A DNA stretch of 5,609 bases from Tannerella sp. (GCA_031261145.1 JAISJX010000380.1:1-5609); one strand, 5' to 3'. Counted from the stretch's first letter, positions 1 to 5,609 are shown. Notes: generated by a model not told the origin, from the sequence alone. Made by a program: numbers and translations.

Positions 1-16
1 CAAATCCGCCTGACGT

Positions 17-44
17 TTTTTTTTCGGGATATATCGAAAAAAAA
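17..44. repeat. AT-rich inverted repeat, possible weak terminator or hairpin
   Basis: Eight T followed by CG (17-26) is the reverse complement of CG followed by eight A (35-44), giving a 10-bp stem with an 8-base loop (GGATATAT). Only two pairs are G-C, so the hairpin is weak. It could be a bidirectional terminator for a gene left of the window, or chance pairing of two homopolymer tracts. No coding sequence is visible in bases 1-121. Confidence 0.3.
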
Positions 45-57
45 GAATTATCGAACG

Positions 58-89
58 TTTGCCGATTATAAAATTTTTAGCATCTTTGT
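58..89 (+). promoter_or_regulatory. Bacteroidota-type promoter for the mscS-family gene
   Basis: A TTTG box at 58-61 is followed by exactly 19 bases and then CATCTTTGT at 81-89. That differs only at its first base from the TAnnTTTG -7 element recognised by the Bacteroidota primary sigma factor. Transcription would start near 94-97, leaving a leader of about 25 bases before the ATG at 122. The boxes and spacing are seen directly; promoter activity is inferred. Confidence 0.55.
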
Positions 90-121
90 GCCGGTTTTGG
101 AATGAATAAAACGTTTTAACA

Positions 122-1732
122 ATGAAACTTATTACCCGGTTTTATATCTGTGTGATTGCCCTGTTTGTTATACTGCCCAGCGTGACGGCCGAGAACAGGA
201 TGGAACTGCAACGCGATACGTTGCAGGATGACGTGCCGTCAACCTTGCGGCAACCGTTGGACAGTTGTCCGGTAGTCATGTCGGGCGACACGCTTTTTTT
301 CGTCTATGGCGGGCTGGGGAGCATCAAGGTGGAGAAACGCGCCGCCATTGTTTCCGAGAATATTGCAGAGTTAAAGAACATCCCGTTTTTCGATGCGGAT
401 TCGCTCATCACCGAAGATGGCGCTGAGTGTAGAATCGTTTACAAGCAAAACGTCATTTTCGCCGTCACAGACCGGCAAGCCGGCTATCTGCAGCAGAGTA
501 AAATTGATTTGGCCGGGGCGTATTGCGCCCGCATCGTTGAGGCTGTGACAGACGCACGCTCAACCGTCGTGTGGCAAACCGTCCTGAAACGGGTAGGAGA
601 GGGGATTCTGTTGGTTTTGATCACATTCTTCCTGCTCAAATACCTGAATATCCTCTACCGGAAAACACGCGCGTATATCCTGACGCGGACTGGCAAAACG
701 ATTAAAAAGCTCTATTACCTGCTGGATGCCGAAAAACAGGTTGCGATTGGCGCCGCTATCCTCCGTATCCTGCGCCTGGGGCTTTATCTCATTATACTTT
801 ATTTTTTCCTGTTGATTCTTTTCCTGTTGGTTCCGGGGACAAGATGGCTATCCGACAGACTGTTGGGATACATCATATCTCCTTTGAAAAGCCTTGTTAT
901 GACCGTCTGGGATTTTATTCCCGACTTGATTATCATCATTATTATCATCTTTATTTTCCGGCTTATTCTCAAAGCCATACACGCCATTTCCGAGAAAGTA
1001 AGCAACGGAAGCATTACCATAAACGGGTTCCATGCCGAATGGACGTCGGCTACGTTCAATATTATCAGGGTTATTCTCTATATCTTCATGTTTATCCTGA
1101 TATTCCCCCATCTGCCGAACTCCAATTCAGGCATCTTCCAGGGCGTTTCGGTTTTTGTCGGGGTATTGATTTCGTTGGGTTCTACGTCGTTGATCGGTAA
1201 CCTGATGGCGGGATTGGTCATCACCTACATGCGTCCGTTCAAAATCGGCGACCGTATCCGGGTTGGCGAAAACCTGGGGAATGTAATCGAAAAAAGTTCG
1301 TTGGTGACCCGCATAAGGACAACTAAAAACGAGATTGTCACCATTCCCAATTCGAGTGTCATGTCCACCCAGACCATCAATTATACCGCCTCGGCCACGG
1401 AGTATGGTTTGATTTTGCACACCTCCGTCACGATGGGCTACGAAATATCCTGGCGGCGGATGCACGAGTTGCTGATAGAAGCCGCGATGAAAACGCCTGA
1501 TGTACTGGCCGAACCCAAGCCTTTTGTGCTGCAAACCGCCCTGGATGACTTCTATGTGCGCTACGAAATCAATCTCTATACAAGCCAGGCCAACGAAATG
1601 ATACGAATCTATTCCGACCTGAATAAGAATATCCAGGATATATTCAACCGCGAAGGAATCGAGTTAATGGCGCCTCACATCTACGGCTATCGCAGGATGG
1701 ACAAGGCAGCGATCCCAGAAGAATTTATATGA
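122..1732 (+). CDS. MscS-family mechanosensitive ion channel with exported N-terminal domain
   Basis: This 536-residue protein is expected to be an inner-membrane channel that opens under membrane tension and releases solutes during hypo-osmotic shock. Residues 1-23 look like a signal peptide (cut after VTA). Residues 24-155 form a soluble, presumably periplasmic domain that I do not recognise. Hydrophobic segments lie near 160-178, 215-237, 266-285 and 311-330. The pore-lining helix and start of the MscS beta domain are at about 341-381, with the family signature MRPFKIGD at 370-377. IPNSSV (408-413) is the usual beta-domain motif, and residues 430-525 form the cytoplasmic alpha/beta vestibule. 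By my alignment to E. coli MscS, gate Leu109 corresponds to Leu352, Leu105 to Val348 and kink Gly113 to Ser356. It is about twice the length of E. coli MscS (286 residues), the extra being the N-terminal domain and additional membrane helices. Residues 270-276 are seven consecutive isoleucines. The start is the first in-frame ATG after the promoter and gives an intact signal peptide. Family assignment is firm; gating properties are not known. Confidence 0.95.
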   Translation: MKLITRFYICVIALFVILPSVTAENRMELQRDTLQDDVPSTLRQPLDSCPVVMSGDTLFFVYGGLGSIKVEKRAAIVSENIAELKNIPFFDADSLITEDGAECRIVYKQNVIFAVTDRQAGYLQQSKIDLAGAYCARIVEAVTDARSTVVWQTVLKRVGEGILLVLITFFLLKYLNILYRKTRAYILTRTGKTIKKLYYLLDAEKQVAIGAAILRILRLGLYLIILYFFLLILFLLVPGTRWLSDRLLGYIISPLKSLVMTVWDFIPDLIIIIIIIFIFRLILKAIHAISEKVSNGSITINGFHAEWTSATFNIIRVILYIFMFILIFPHLPNSNSGIFQGVSVFVGVLISLGSTSLIGNLMAGLVITYMRPFKIGDRIRVGENLGNVIEKSSLVTRIRTTKNEIVTIPNSSVMSTQTINYTASATEYGLILHTSVTMGYEISWRRMHELLIEAAMKTPDVLAEPKPFVLQTALDDFYVRYEINLYTSQANEMIRIYSDLNKNIQDIFNREGIELMAPHIYGYRRMDKAAIPEEFI

Positions 1733-1738
1733 TTCATT

Positions 1739-1766
1739 CTCAATTGTCAATTCTCAATTCTCAATT
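1739..1766. repeat. Tandem heptamer array between convergent genes
   Basis: Four head-to-tail 7-base units read CTCAATT, GTCAATT, CTCAATT, CTCAATT. The array fills most of the 34 bases between the MscS stop codon (1730-1732) and the symporter stop codon, whose complement TTA begins at 1767, immediately after the last unit. No GC-rich hairpin with a T-run is visible here, so neither convergent gene has a conventional intrinsic terminator. I recall similar AATTGAG-type arrays between genes in other Bacteroidota genomes; their function is not known to me. Confidence 0.8.
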
Positions 1767-3581
1767 TTACCAGAAATACATATACAGGAATATCAATATT
1801 CCGCAGATACCGATAGCTGCCAGGTTAAACGGCGTTGTTGTCTTAAACAGACCTTTCGTCAGCGTCAAAGCCTTGTTGTTCATTGTCGGGAACCGGGCGT
1901 CCGTAATCATGACGACGCCTAACAGGATAAAGCTGACGATAAGCGTATAAACCGAATCTAATGCGAAGTCCGCATACCGTTTCAGGAAAAACGCCGCCAC
2001 GATACCCATCAATGCCGGCACAGCGATAAACAAACTCCCCCGGCGAACCCTGACCGCCCGTTCCGGTGCGCTCAATCCGGGCGCCGCCGTTTTGTTTTTC
2101 TTCTCCGCAAGGCTCATGCCGACAAATACAACCGTCAGGATGATGAACACGTACCCGATACGCACGATAAAAGGCATGTCCGGCGCTACAAACTTGAACA
2201 CAAACGCCACCGGCAGCGTGAGAATGGCCGTCCACAACGCCGCATTCGATGTTGCCTGCCGCCAGAACACCCCAAGGAAGAATATCAGGAACACACCCGG
2301 ATAGATAAAGCCCGTAAATTCCTGTATCAGCGGATAGACCTGGTCGAATGACGCAAATTTAGGCGCGATAAGCGTGGCGATCAGCAAGGCGACGAAGGCG
2401 ACGATTCGCCCCACCCGTACTAAGTCTTTGTTGGTCGCCTCCGGTTTGATGTACCCTTTATAAATATCCATGGTGAAAATGGTGGACGTACTGTTGATGA
2501 TGGAACTTAGCGACGATACCACAGCCGCTACTAATGCCGCAAAAGCCAGTCCGGTAACGCCCGGCGGGATAATATTGTTGAGCAGCCACGGATATGCCTC
2601 GTCCGATTTGCTCACATCCGCATGTAGCACGTAAGCGACGATACCCGGTATGACCACCAACAAGGGAACCAGCAGTTTGAGGAATCCGGCGAACGCCAGT
2701 CCGTATTGCGCTTCCCTGACGTTCTTCGCCGCCAGCCCGCGCTGAATGATATATTGGTTAAATCCCCAGAAGCACGTATTGGTCAGCCACATCGACCCCA
2801 GGATAACCGCCAGTCCCGGCAAATCCAGAAATGCATCCTTCACCGCGCCTTCCGTCCCGTCGGGAATCGTGTAAATGCCTTTTTCGATAATCAGATGGAA
2901 GCGTTCGGGCGCCTGAACGACGAGTTCCTTGAATCCCGCCAGAATGCCTTCGCCGCCACTCACCGCATTCAACGCGAGGAAGGTGGTAACCAATCCGCCG
3001 CCTATCAGGAACACGATTTGTATCACATCCGTCCATGCCACAGCTTTCAGTCCGCCCCACAACGAATAAATCGCCGAAAAAACCGACAGCCCGATAATTC
3101 CGTAAATCAGCGGGATGCCCAGCACCTTTTCGAGCGCCAGCGCCCCCAGGTAACTCACCGAAGTAAGATTGACAAACACATACATCAGCAGCCAGAAGAT
3201 GGATAAACTCGTACTCACCCTGCGGTCGTAGCGCATGGTAAGGAACTGGGGCATAGTGTAAATTCCCGTTTTCAGGAACACCGGCAGGAAGAACTTCGCG
3301 ACGACCAGCAAGACGGCGGCGGCTATCCATTCATAACACGCGACGGCCAGGCCGATGGCATATCCTGACCCCGACATGGCGATAAAATGTTCCGCGGAGA
3401 TGTTCGCCGCAATTAACGATGCGCCGATAGCCCACCAGGTAAGCGACCGGTTAGCAAGGAAATAGTCCGACGTCGTTTTCTCCGACCCTTTTTTGGTGCG
3501 CGACACCCACAATCCGACCCCTACGATAATGACTGCATATACAATAAAGATAATCCAGTCTATGAATGCAAATTTATTCAT
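1767..3581 (-). CDS. Sodium/sugar symporter, SGLT branch of the SSS family
   Basis: This 604-residue inner-membrane protein is expected to import a sugar coupled to sodium, with a LeuT-type fold and about 14 helices. From memory it aligns closely with Vibrio parahaemolyticus vSGLT through most of its length, including TSDYFLANRSLTWWAIGASL, WTDVIQ, WGFNQYIIQR and NSTSTIFTMDIYKGYI. The vSGLT Na2-site residues map to Ala58, Ile61, Ala353, Ser356 and Ser357, all conserved, and Asp189 maps to Asp185. Sugar-contact residues Glu88, Asn260, Lys294 and Gln428 map to Glu84, Asn268, Lys302 and Gln420, also conserved. Two positions differ. vSGLT Gln69 is His65 here, as in human SGLT1 (His83). Inner-gate Tyr263 is Phe271, followed by the conserved Trp272. 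It is about 60 residues longer than vSGLT, mainly in the hydrophilic linker at about 492-512 and the region before the last helix. The ATG at 3581 is preferred over an in-frame TTG directly before it (3584-3582). The exact sugar cannot be read from sequence, and no polysaccharide-utilisation genes adjoin it. Confidence 0.93.
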   Translation of the reverse strand: MNKFAFIDWIIFIVYAVIIVGVGLWVSRTKKGSEKTTSDYFLANRSLTWWAIGASLIAANISAEHFIAMSGSGYAIGLAVACYEWIAAAVLLVVAKFFLPVFLKTGIYTMPQFLTMRYDRRVSTSLSIFWLLMYVFVNLTSVSYLGALALEKVLGIPLIYGIIGLSVFSAIYSLWGGLKAVAWTDVIQIVFLIGGGLVTTFLALNAVSGGEGILAGFKELVVQAPERFHLIIEKGIYTIPDGTEGAVKDAFLDLPGLAVILGSMWLTNTCFWGFNQYIIQRGLAAKNVREAQYGLAFAGFLKLLVPLLVVIPGIVAYVLHADVSKSDEAYPWLLNNIIPPGVTGLAFAALVAAVVSSLSSIINSTSTIFTMDIYKGYIKPEATNKDLVRVGRIVAFVALLIATLIAPKFASFDQVYPLIQEFTGFIYPGVFLIFFLGVFWRQATSNAALWTAILTLPVAFVFKFVAPDMPFIVRIGYVFIILTVVFVGMSLAEKKNKTAAPGLSAPERAVRVRRGSLFIAVPALMGIVAAFFLKRYADFALDSVYTLIVSFILLGVVMITDARFPTMNNKALTLTKGLFKTTTPFNLAAIGICGILIFLYMYFW

Positions 3582-3657
3582 CAATAATGGTTTTTAATTT
3601 GAAATCCACTCCGGCTCATCCCGGAACGGAATAACTGCTGCTTCAAAAAAATTTCCG

Positions 3658-3688
3658 CAAAAGTAGTAATAATTCTGATTCCTCCAAT
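3658..3688 (-). promoter_or_regulatory. Bacteroidota-type promoter for the sodium/sugar symporter
   Basis: Read on the minus strand, TACTTTTGC (complement of 3665-3657) is a full match to TAnnTTTG plus the favoured following pyrimidine. Exactly 19 bases upstream lies ATTG (complement of 3688-3685), which supplies the TTG core of the -33 box. Transcription would start near 3650, giving a leader of about 70 bases. A short AATT-ATCG-AATT palindrome (3686-3697) overlaps the -33 box and might be an operator, but it is too AT-rich to claim. Confidence 0.65.
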
Positions 3689-3702
3689 TATCGAATTAGA
3701 AA

Positions 3703-3888
3703 TTAATCATTTTCAGCCCGAATAACTTTTTTACGGTCAATTCGCACTTTTCCCCAATATAGTCCATTTAATAACGAATTGACCGTTTCAACGAGGCATC
3801 GCTCCGGCTTTCTTTTTTTGCTCAATTTGATTTTTCGTAAGACAGAAGCCGAATCCATCGTATTTTGAGAGTATATCAAAATAATCAT
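3703..3888 (-). pseudogene. Doubtful small frame, possible transposase remnant
   Basis: From the ATG at 3888 this frame encodes 61 residues (65 if a TTG at 3900 is used) and ends with TAA at 3705-3703. It is very basic in the middle (LRKIKLSKKRKPERC), followed by RCLVETVNSLLNG. That stretch resembles, from memory, the KRALIETVND-type motif near the C-terminus of IS982-family transposases. The similarity stops after about ten residues, there is no flanking transposase sequence, and no promoter is visible. The 12-bp inverted repeat lies inside the frame, which may mean the codons are only incidental. It could be a decayed insertion-sequence fragment or no gene at all. Confidence 0.18.
3733..3786. 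repeat. Perfect 12-bp inverted repeat with 30-bp spacer
   Basis: ACGGTCAATTCG at 3733-3744 is the exact reverse complement of CGAATTGACCGT at 3775-3786. The 30-base spacer is AT-rich and the repeat does not extend outward or inward. It lacks a T-run of terminator type close to either arm. Possibilities are a protein-binding site, a small non-autonomous element or a structured transcript. It lies about 45 bases upstream of the symporter -33 box. Confidence 0.75.
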
Positions 3889-3926
3889 TTGTTTTTTCAA
3901 AAAATCCGGAGAGACACAAATAATCT

Positions 3927-3958
3927 AATTGCTAAAACAAAACCTGAAATTGCTAAAA
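3927..3958. repeat. 11-bp direct repeat, 21-bp period
   Basis: AATTGCTAAAA occurs at 3927-3937 and again at 3948-3958. The start-to-start distance is 21 bases, about two helical turns, so two bound protein subunits would face the same side. It is about 100 bases upstream of the trp promoter. AT-rich composition makes chance possible, and no regulator is identified. Confidence 0.5.
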
Positions 3959-4054
3959 ATAATTTTTTTTGCGATGGAATCGTCTTTCTATGTATCAAGT
4001 AGTTAGTCTTAATTTTTTTTATGAATTGGAAGGCGAAAAAAACTCCAAAATAGT

Positions 4055-4086
4055 TTTGTTTAATAAAAATAATCGTCTAATTTTGC
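4055..4086 (+). promoter_or_regulatory. Strong Bacteroidota-type promoter for trp leader and trpB
   Basis: TTTG at 4055-4058, then exactly 19 bases, then TAATTTTGC at 4078-4086. This is a full match to TTTG-N19-TAnnTTTG with the preferred trailing pyrimidine. Transcription should begin near 4091-4094, about 20 bases before the leader-peptide ATG at 4113 and about 210 bases before trpB. That long leader holds the attenuator. Confidence 0.75.
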
Positions 4087-4112
4087 GTCACGATTAAATA
4101 AAACATCATTCT

Positions 4113-4181
4113 ATGAGCTTTTTGAATAAGACATTTTATTGGCGTCGGCTGAACTTTTTTGTAGTAAACAAGATGGTTTAG
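4113..4181 (+). CDS. trpL: trp leader peptide, 22 residues
   Basis: A short frame runs from ATG at 4113 to TAG at 4179-4181, about 20 bases after the predicted transcription start. It begins MSFLNKTFYWRR. Codons 8-10 are TTT TAT TGG, so Phe, Tyr and Trp are consecutive, and two further Phe codons follow at 15-16. The single Trp codon (4140-4142) sits at the 5' base of hairpin 1:2, and the stop codon lies inside segment 2. Both are the positions needed for a ribosome to choose between the terminator and the antiterminator. Its role would be regulatory, with the peptide itself probably inactive. Upstream bases are A-rich without a Shine-Dalgarno sequence, as usual in this phylum. Translation is inferred from position, not shown. 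Confidence 0.75.
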   Translation: MSFLNKTFYWRRLNFFVVNKMV

Positions 4182-4253
4182 TCGGGCGTCAAATGTTATT
4201 CAAATGAAATCATAAAGAAGACCTGTTGTTTACTGAAAACAGCAGGTCTTTTT
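4139..4253 (+). promoter_or_regulatory. Ribosome-stalling transcription attenuator of trpB
   Basis: Three mutually exclusive pairings can be drawn. Hairpin 1:2 pairs 4139-4154 with 4176-4192 (15 pairs, one G-G mismatch, one bulged T), with an inner TTGT/ACAA helix (4159-4162 with 4168-4171). Antiterminator 2:3 pairs AGTAAACAA (4163-4171) with its exact complement TTGTTTACT (4226-4234), plus GGTTT (4175-4179) with AGACC (4219-4223). Hairpin 3:4 is the terminator at 4218-4250. A ribosome stalled at the Trp codon 4140-4142 would cover segment 1 and free segment 2 to pair with 3, allowing read-through. A ribosome reaching the TAG at 4179 would cover segment 2, so 3:4 forms and transcription stops. 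The pairings are seen directly; the mechanism follows enterobacterial trp attenuation. Confidence 0.8.
4218..4253 (+). terminator. Intrinsic terminator within the trp leader (3:4 hairpin)
   Basis: AAGACCTGTTGTTT (4218-4231) pairs with AAACAGCAGGTCTT (4237-4250): 14 pairs with one T-G wobble and a 5-base loop (ACTGA). Five T end at 4253. No other plus-strand gene precedes it except the leader peptide, so it must act inside the trpB transcript and not at the end of another unit. Confidence 0.85.
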
Positions 4254-4303
4254 AGTTTGTTGAAAACGTAAATTTGAGTATGAATCATATTAATTAATGT
4301 AAC

Positions 4304-5609
4304 ATGGGAAAAACAAAAAGATTTCTTCTGAGTGAAAATGAGATTCCGGAAAAATGGTATAACATCGTGGCCGATATGAAAACCAAGCCGCGTCCTATCC
4401 TGCATCCGGGTACGAAACAACCCCTGAAACCCGAAGATTTGTATCCTATCTTCGCGGAAGAGTTATCGAAACAGGAATTAAACCAGACTGACGCCTGGTT
4501 TGATATCCCCGACGGAGTGCGCGATAAATACAAGGCATACCGTTCGACGCCGCTTGTTCGCGCGTACGATCTGGAAAAAGCATTGGATACGCCGGCGCAT
4601 ATCTATTTCAAGAACGAAAGTGTCAGCCCGGTCGGTTCGCACAAATTAAACTCGGCTTTAGCGCAAGCCTACTTTTGTAAAGAACAGGGTATTACGAACA
4701 TTACGACAGAGACAGGCGCCGGACAGTGGGGTACAGCCTTATCGTATGCCGCCAAAGCGTTCGGGCTGGAACTGGCCGTTTATATGGTGAAAATCAGTTA
4801 TGAACAAAAGCCTTATCGCCGTTCGTTGATGCAAACATGGGGTGCACAGGTAGTAGCCTCTCCGAGTATGTCCACCAAGGCAGGCCGTAAAATCCTGACC
4901 GAAAACCCGACGTACCGCGGAAGTTTGGGAACGGCTATTTCGGAAGCCATCGAATTGGCCATGCAGACGCCTAACTGTAAATATACTTTAGGTAGTGTAT
5001 TGAATCATGTCACTTTACACCAGACTGTTATCGGGCTTGAAGCCGAAAAACAAATGGAACTGGCCGGTGAATATCCTGATATTATCATCGGATGTTTCGG
5101 TGGCGGCTCGAACTTCGGTGGAATCTCGTTCCCGTTTATGCGGCATACGATTCTGGAAGGCAAAAAAACACGTTTCATCGCAGCCGAACCGTCCTCTTGT
5201 CCCAAACTGACACGGGGTGTTTTCCAGTATGATTTTGGCGATGAAATCGGCTACACGCCGCTTTTACCGATGTACACGCTCGGACATAATTTTGCACCCG
5301 CTCATATTCATGCCGGGGGATTGCGTTATCATGGAGCCGGTACCATTGTCAGCCAATTGATTAATGATAATTATATGGAAGCGGTGGATATTGATCAGTT
5401 GGATTCGTTTGAAGCCGGCGTTTTGTTTGCACAAACCGAAGGAATCATTCCTGCGCCCGAATCGGCGCATGCCATCGCTGCCGCCATCAATGAAGCGAAG
5501 AAAGCGAAAGAAGAAGGCGTACAGAAAACCATCCTGTTTAACCTCTCAGGACACGGTTTAATCGATATGACTGCCTACGATCAGTATTTTGCCGGCGATT
5601 TGCTGAATT
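4304..5609 (+). CDS. trpB: Tryptophan synthase beta chain, TrpB2 type (3' end outside window)
   Basis: This PLP enzyme condenses indole with serine (O-phosphoserine has been reported for some TrpB2 proteins) to make tryptophan in the cytoplasm. The 435 codons visible run off the right edge; TrpB2 proteins are about 450 residues, so perhaps 15-20 are missing. GSHKLNSA (111-118) carries the PLP Schiff-base lysine Lys114. TETGAGQWGTA (135-145) holds the catalytic glutamate Glu136. GCFGGGSNFGG (263-273) binds the cofactor phosphate. SGHGLID (415-421) supplies Ser415 next to the pyridine nitrogen, where classical TrpB has SGRGDKD. The long N-terminal extension (1-80), GQW instead of GQH, and the HIHAGGLRYHG segment (334-344) mark the TrpB2 branch rather than the TrpA-partnered TrpB1. 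An upstream in-frame ATG at 4280 is closed by a stop after five codons, so ATG 4304 is the start. The gene has its own promoter and attenuator. No trpA or other trp gene is visible, but downstream genes cannot be excluded. Confidence 0.95.
   Translation, partial: MGKTKRFLLSENEIPEKWYNIVADMKTKPRPILHPGTKQPLKPEDLYPIFAEELSKQELNQTDAWFDIPDGVRDKYKAYRSTPLVRAYDLEKALDTPAHIYFKNESVSPVGSHKLNSALAQAYFCKEQGITNITTETGAGQWGTALSYAAKAFGLELAVYMVKISYEQKPYRRSLMQTWGAQVVASPSMSTKAGRKILTENPTYRGSLGTAISEAIELAMQTPNCKYTLGSVLNHVTLHQTVIGLEAEKQMELAGEYPDIIIGCFGGGSNFGGISFPFMRHTILEGKKTRFIAAEPSSCPKLTRGVFQYDFGDEIGYTPLLPMYTLGHNFAPAHIHAGGLRYHGAGTIVSQLINDNYMEAVDIDQLDSFEAGVLFAQTEGIIPAPESAHAIAAAINEAKKAKEEGVQKTILFNLSGHGLIDMTAYDQYFAGDLLN

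Larger units (their letters stand above)
3582..4112. other. Gene-poor AT-rich divergent intergenic region
   Basis: This stretch separates the leftward symporter from the rightward trp leader. It contains the symporter 5' leader (3582 to about 3652, with a short TCCGG/CCGGA hairpin at 3610-3625), the symporter promoter, a 12-bp inverted repeat at 3733-3786, an 11-bp direct repeat at 3927-3958 and the trp promoter at 4055-4086. A 61-65-codon leftward frame at 3703-3900 is the only reading frame of note and is doubtful. Many A- and T-tracts occur, including two runs of eight T between 3960 and 4020. I see no tRNA, CRISPR or intact mobile element. Confidence 0.7.

Noticed and set aside
102..119. 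Mini reading frame (ATG to TAA, five codons) just before the MscS start
   Set aside because: Too short, and contains no amino-acid run or hairpin to suggest a leader peptide.
1127..1534. Minus-strand frame of 135 codons inside the MscS gene
   Set aside because: It is antisense to the conserved pore and beta domain; its product is rich in Arg, Gly and His, as expected for a shadow frame.
2706..3330. Long frames on both strands (166 and 190 codons) inside the symporter
   Set aside because: They are shadows of the strongly supported symporter frame, with Arg-rich, low-complexity products and no domain.
3582..3584. TTG start codon for the symporter one codon upstream of the ATG
   Set aside because: It directly precedes an ATG in frame and adds only one residue; the ATG at 3581 is the more likely start.
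4021..4053. Ten-codon frame with one Trp codon upstream of the trp promoter
   Set aside because: It lies before the predicted transcription start at about 4092 and so would not be in the trpB transcript.
4269..4276. A second -7 element, TAAATTTG, between the terminator and trpB that could bypass the attenuator
   Set aside because: No TTTG or TTG lies about 19 bases upstream (4246-4249 reads GTCT); the nearest TTTG (4256-4259) is far too close.
4196..4533. Two overlapping minus-strand frames across the leader and trpB start
   Set aside because: They are antisense to the clearly conserved TrpB2 sequence and the attenuator, and their products show no recognisable features.

Overview
The window looks like chromosomal DNA of a Bacteroidota species, most likely order Bacteroidales. 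Three things point there. All three recognisable promoters have the Bacteroidota form (a TTTG or TTG box, exactly 19 bases, then a TAnnTTTG-type box). The start codons are preceded by AT-rich stretches rather than Shine-Dalgarno sequences. The proteins (a long MscS channel with an exported N-terminal domain, a vSGLT-like symporter, a TrpB2-type tryptophan synthase beta chain) also fit that phylum. The species cannot be named from this window.

Layout. Bases 1-121 hold an AT-rich inverted repeat and a promoter for an MscS-family mechanosensitive channel (122-1732, +). This gene converges on a sodium/sugar symporter (1767-3581, -). The 34 bases between them are largely an array of four heptamers (CTCAATT type) that ends exactly where the symporter stop codon begins. 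The symporter has its own promoter at 3658-3688. From there to about 4050 is an AT-rich, largely gene-free stretch with a perfect 12-bp inverted repeat, an 11-bp direct repeat and a doubtful small reading frame that may be a transposase remnant. On the right, a near-ideal promoter (4055-4086) drives a leader followed by trpB (4304 to beyond the right edge).

The most interesting part is the trpB leader at about 4090-4303. It encodes a 22-residue peptide with Phe-Tyr-Trp at codons 8-10. The Trp codon lies at the base of a long hairpin (1:2). An exact 9-base complement links the loop side of that hairpin to the terminator stem (2:3), and a 14-bp hairpin with a U-run follows (3:4). This is the complete geometry of a transcription attenuator working by ribosome stalling, so trpB should be expressed when charged tRNA-Trp is scarce. 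I recall a described structured-RNA family in Bacteroidota trp leaders (Bacteroid-trp); whether this leader belongs to it needs a covariance-model search.

The three main genes do not form a pathway. They cover osmotic protection, sugar uptake and the last step of tryptophan synthesis, each as its own transcription unit.
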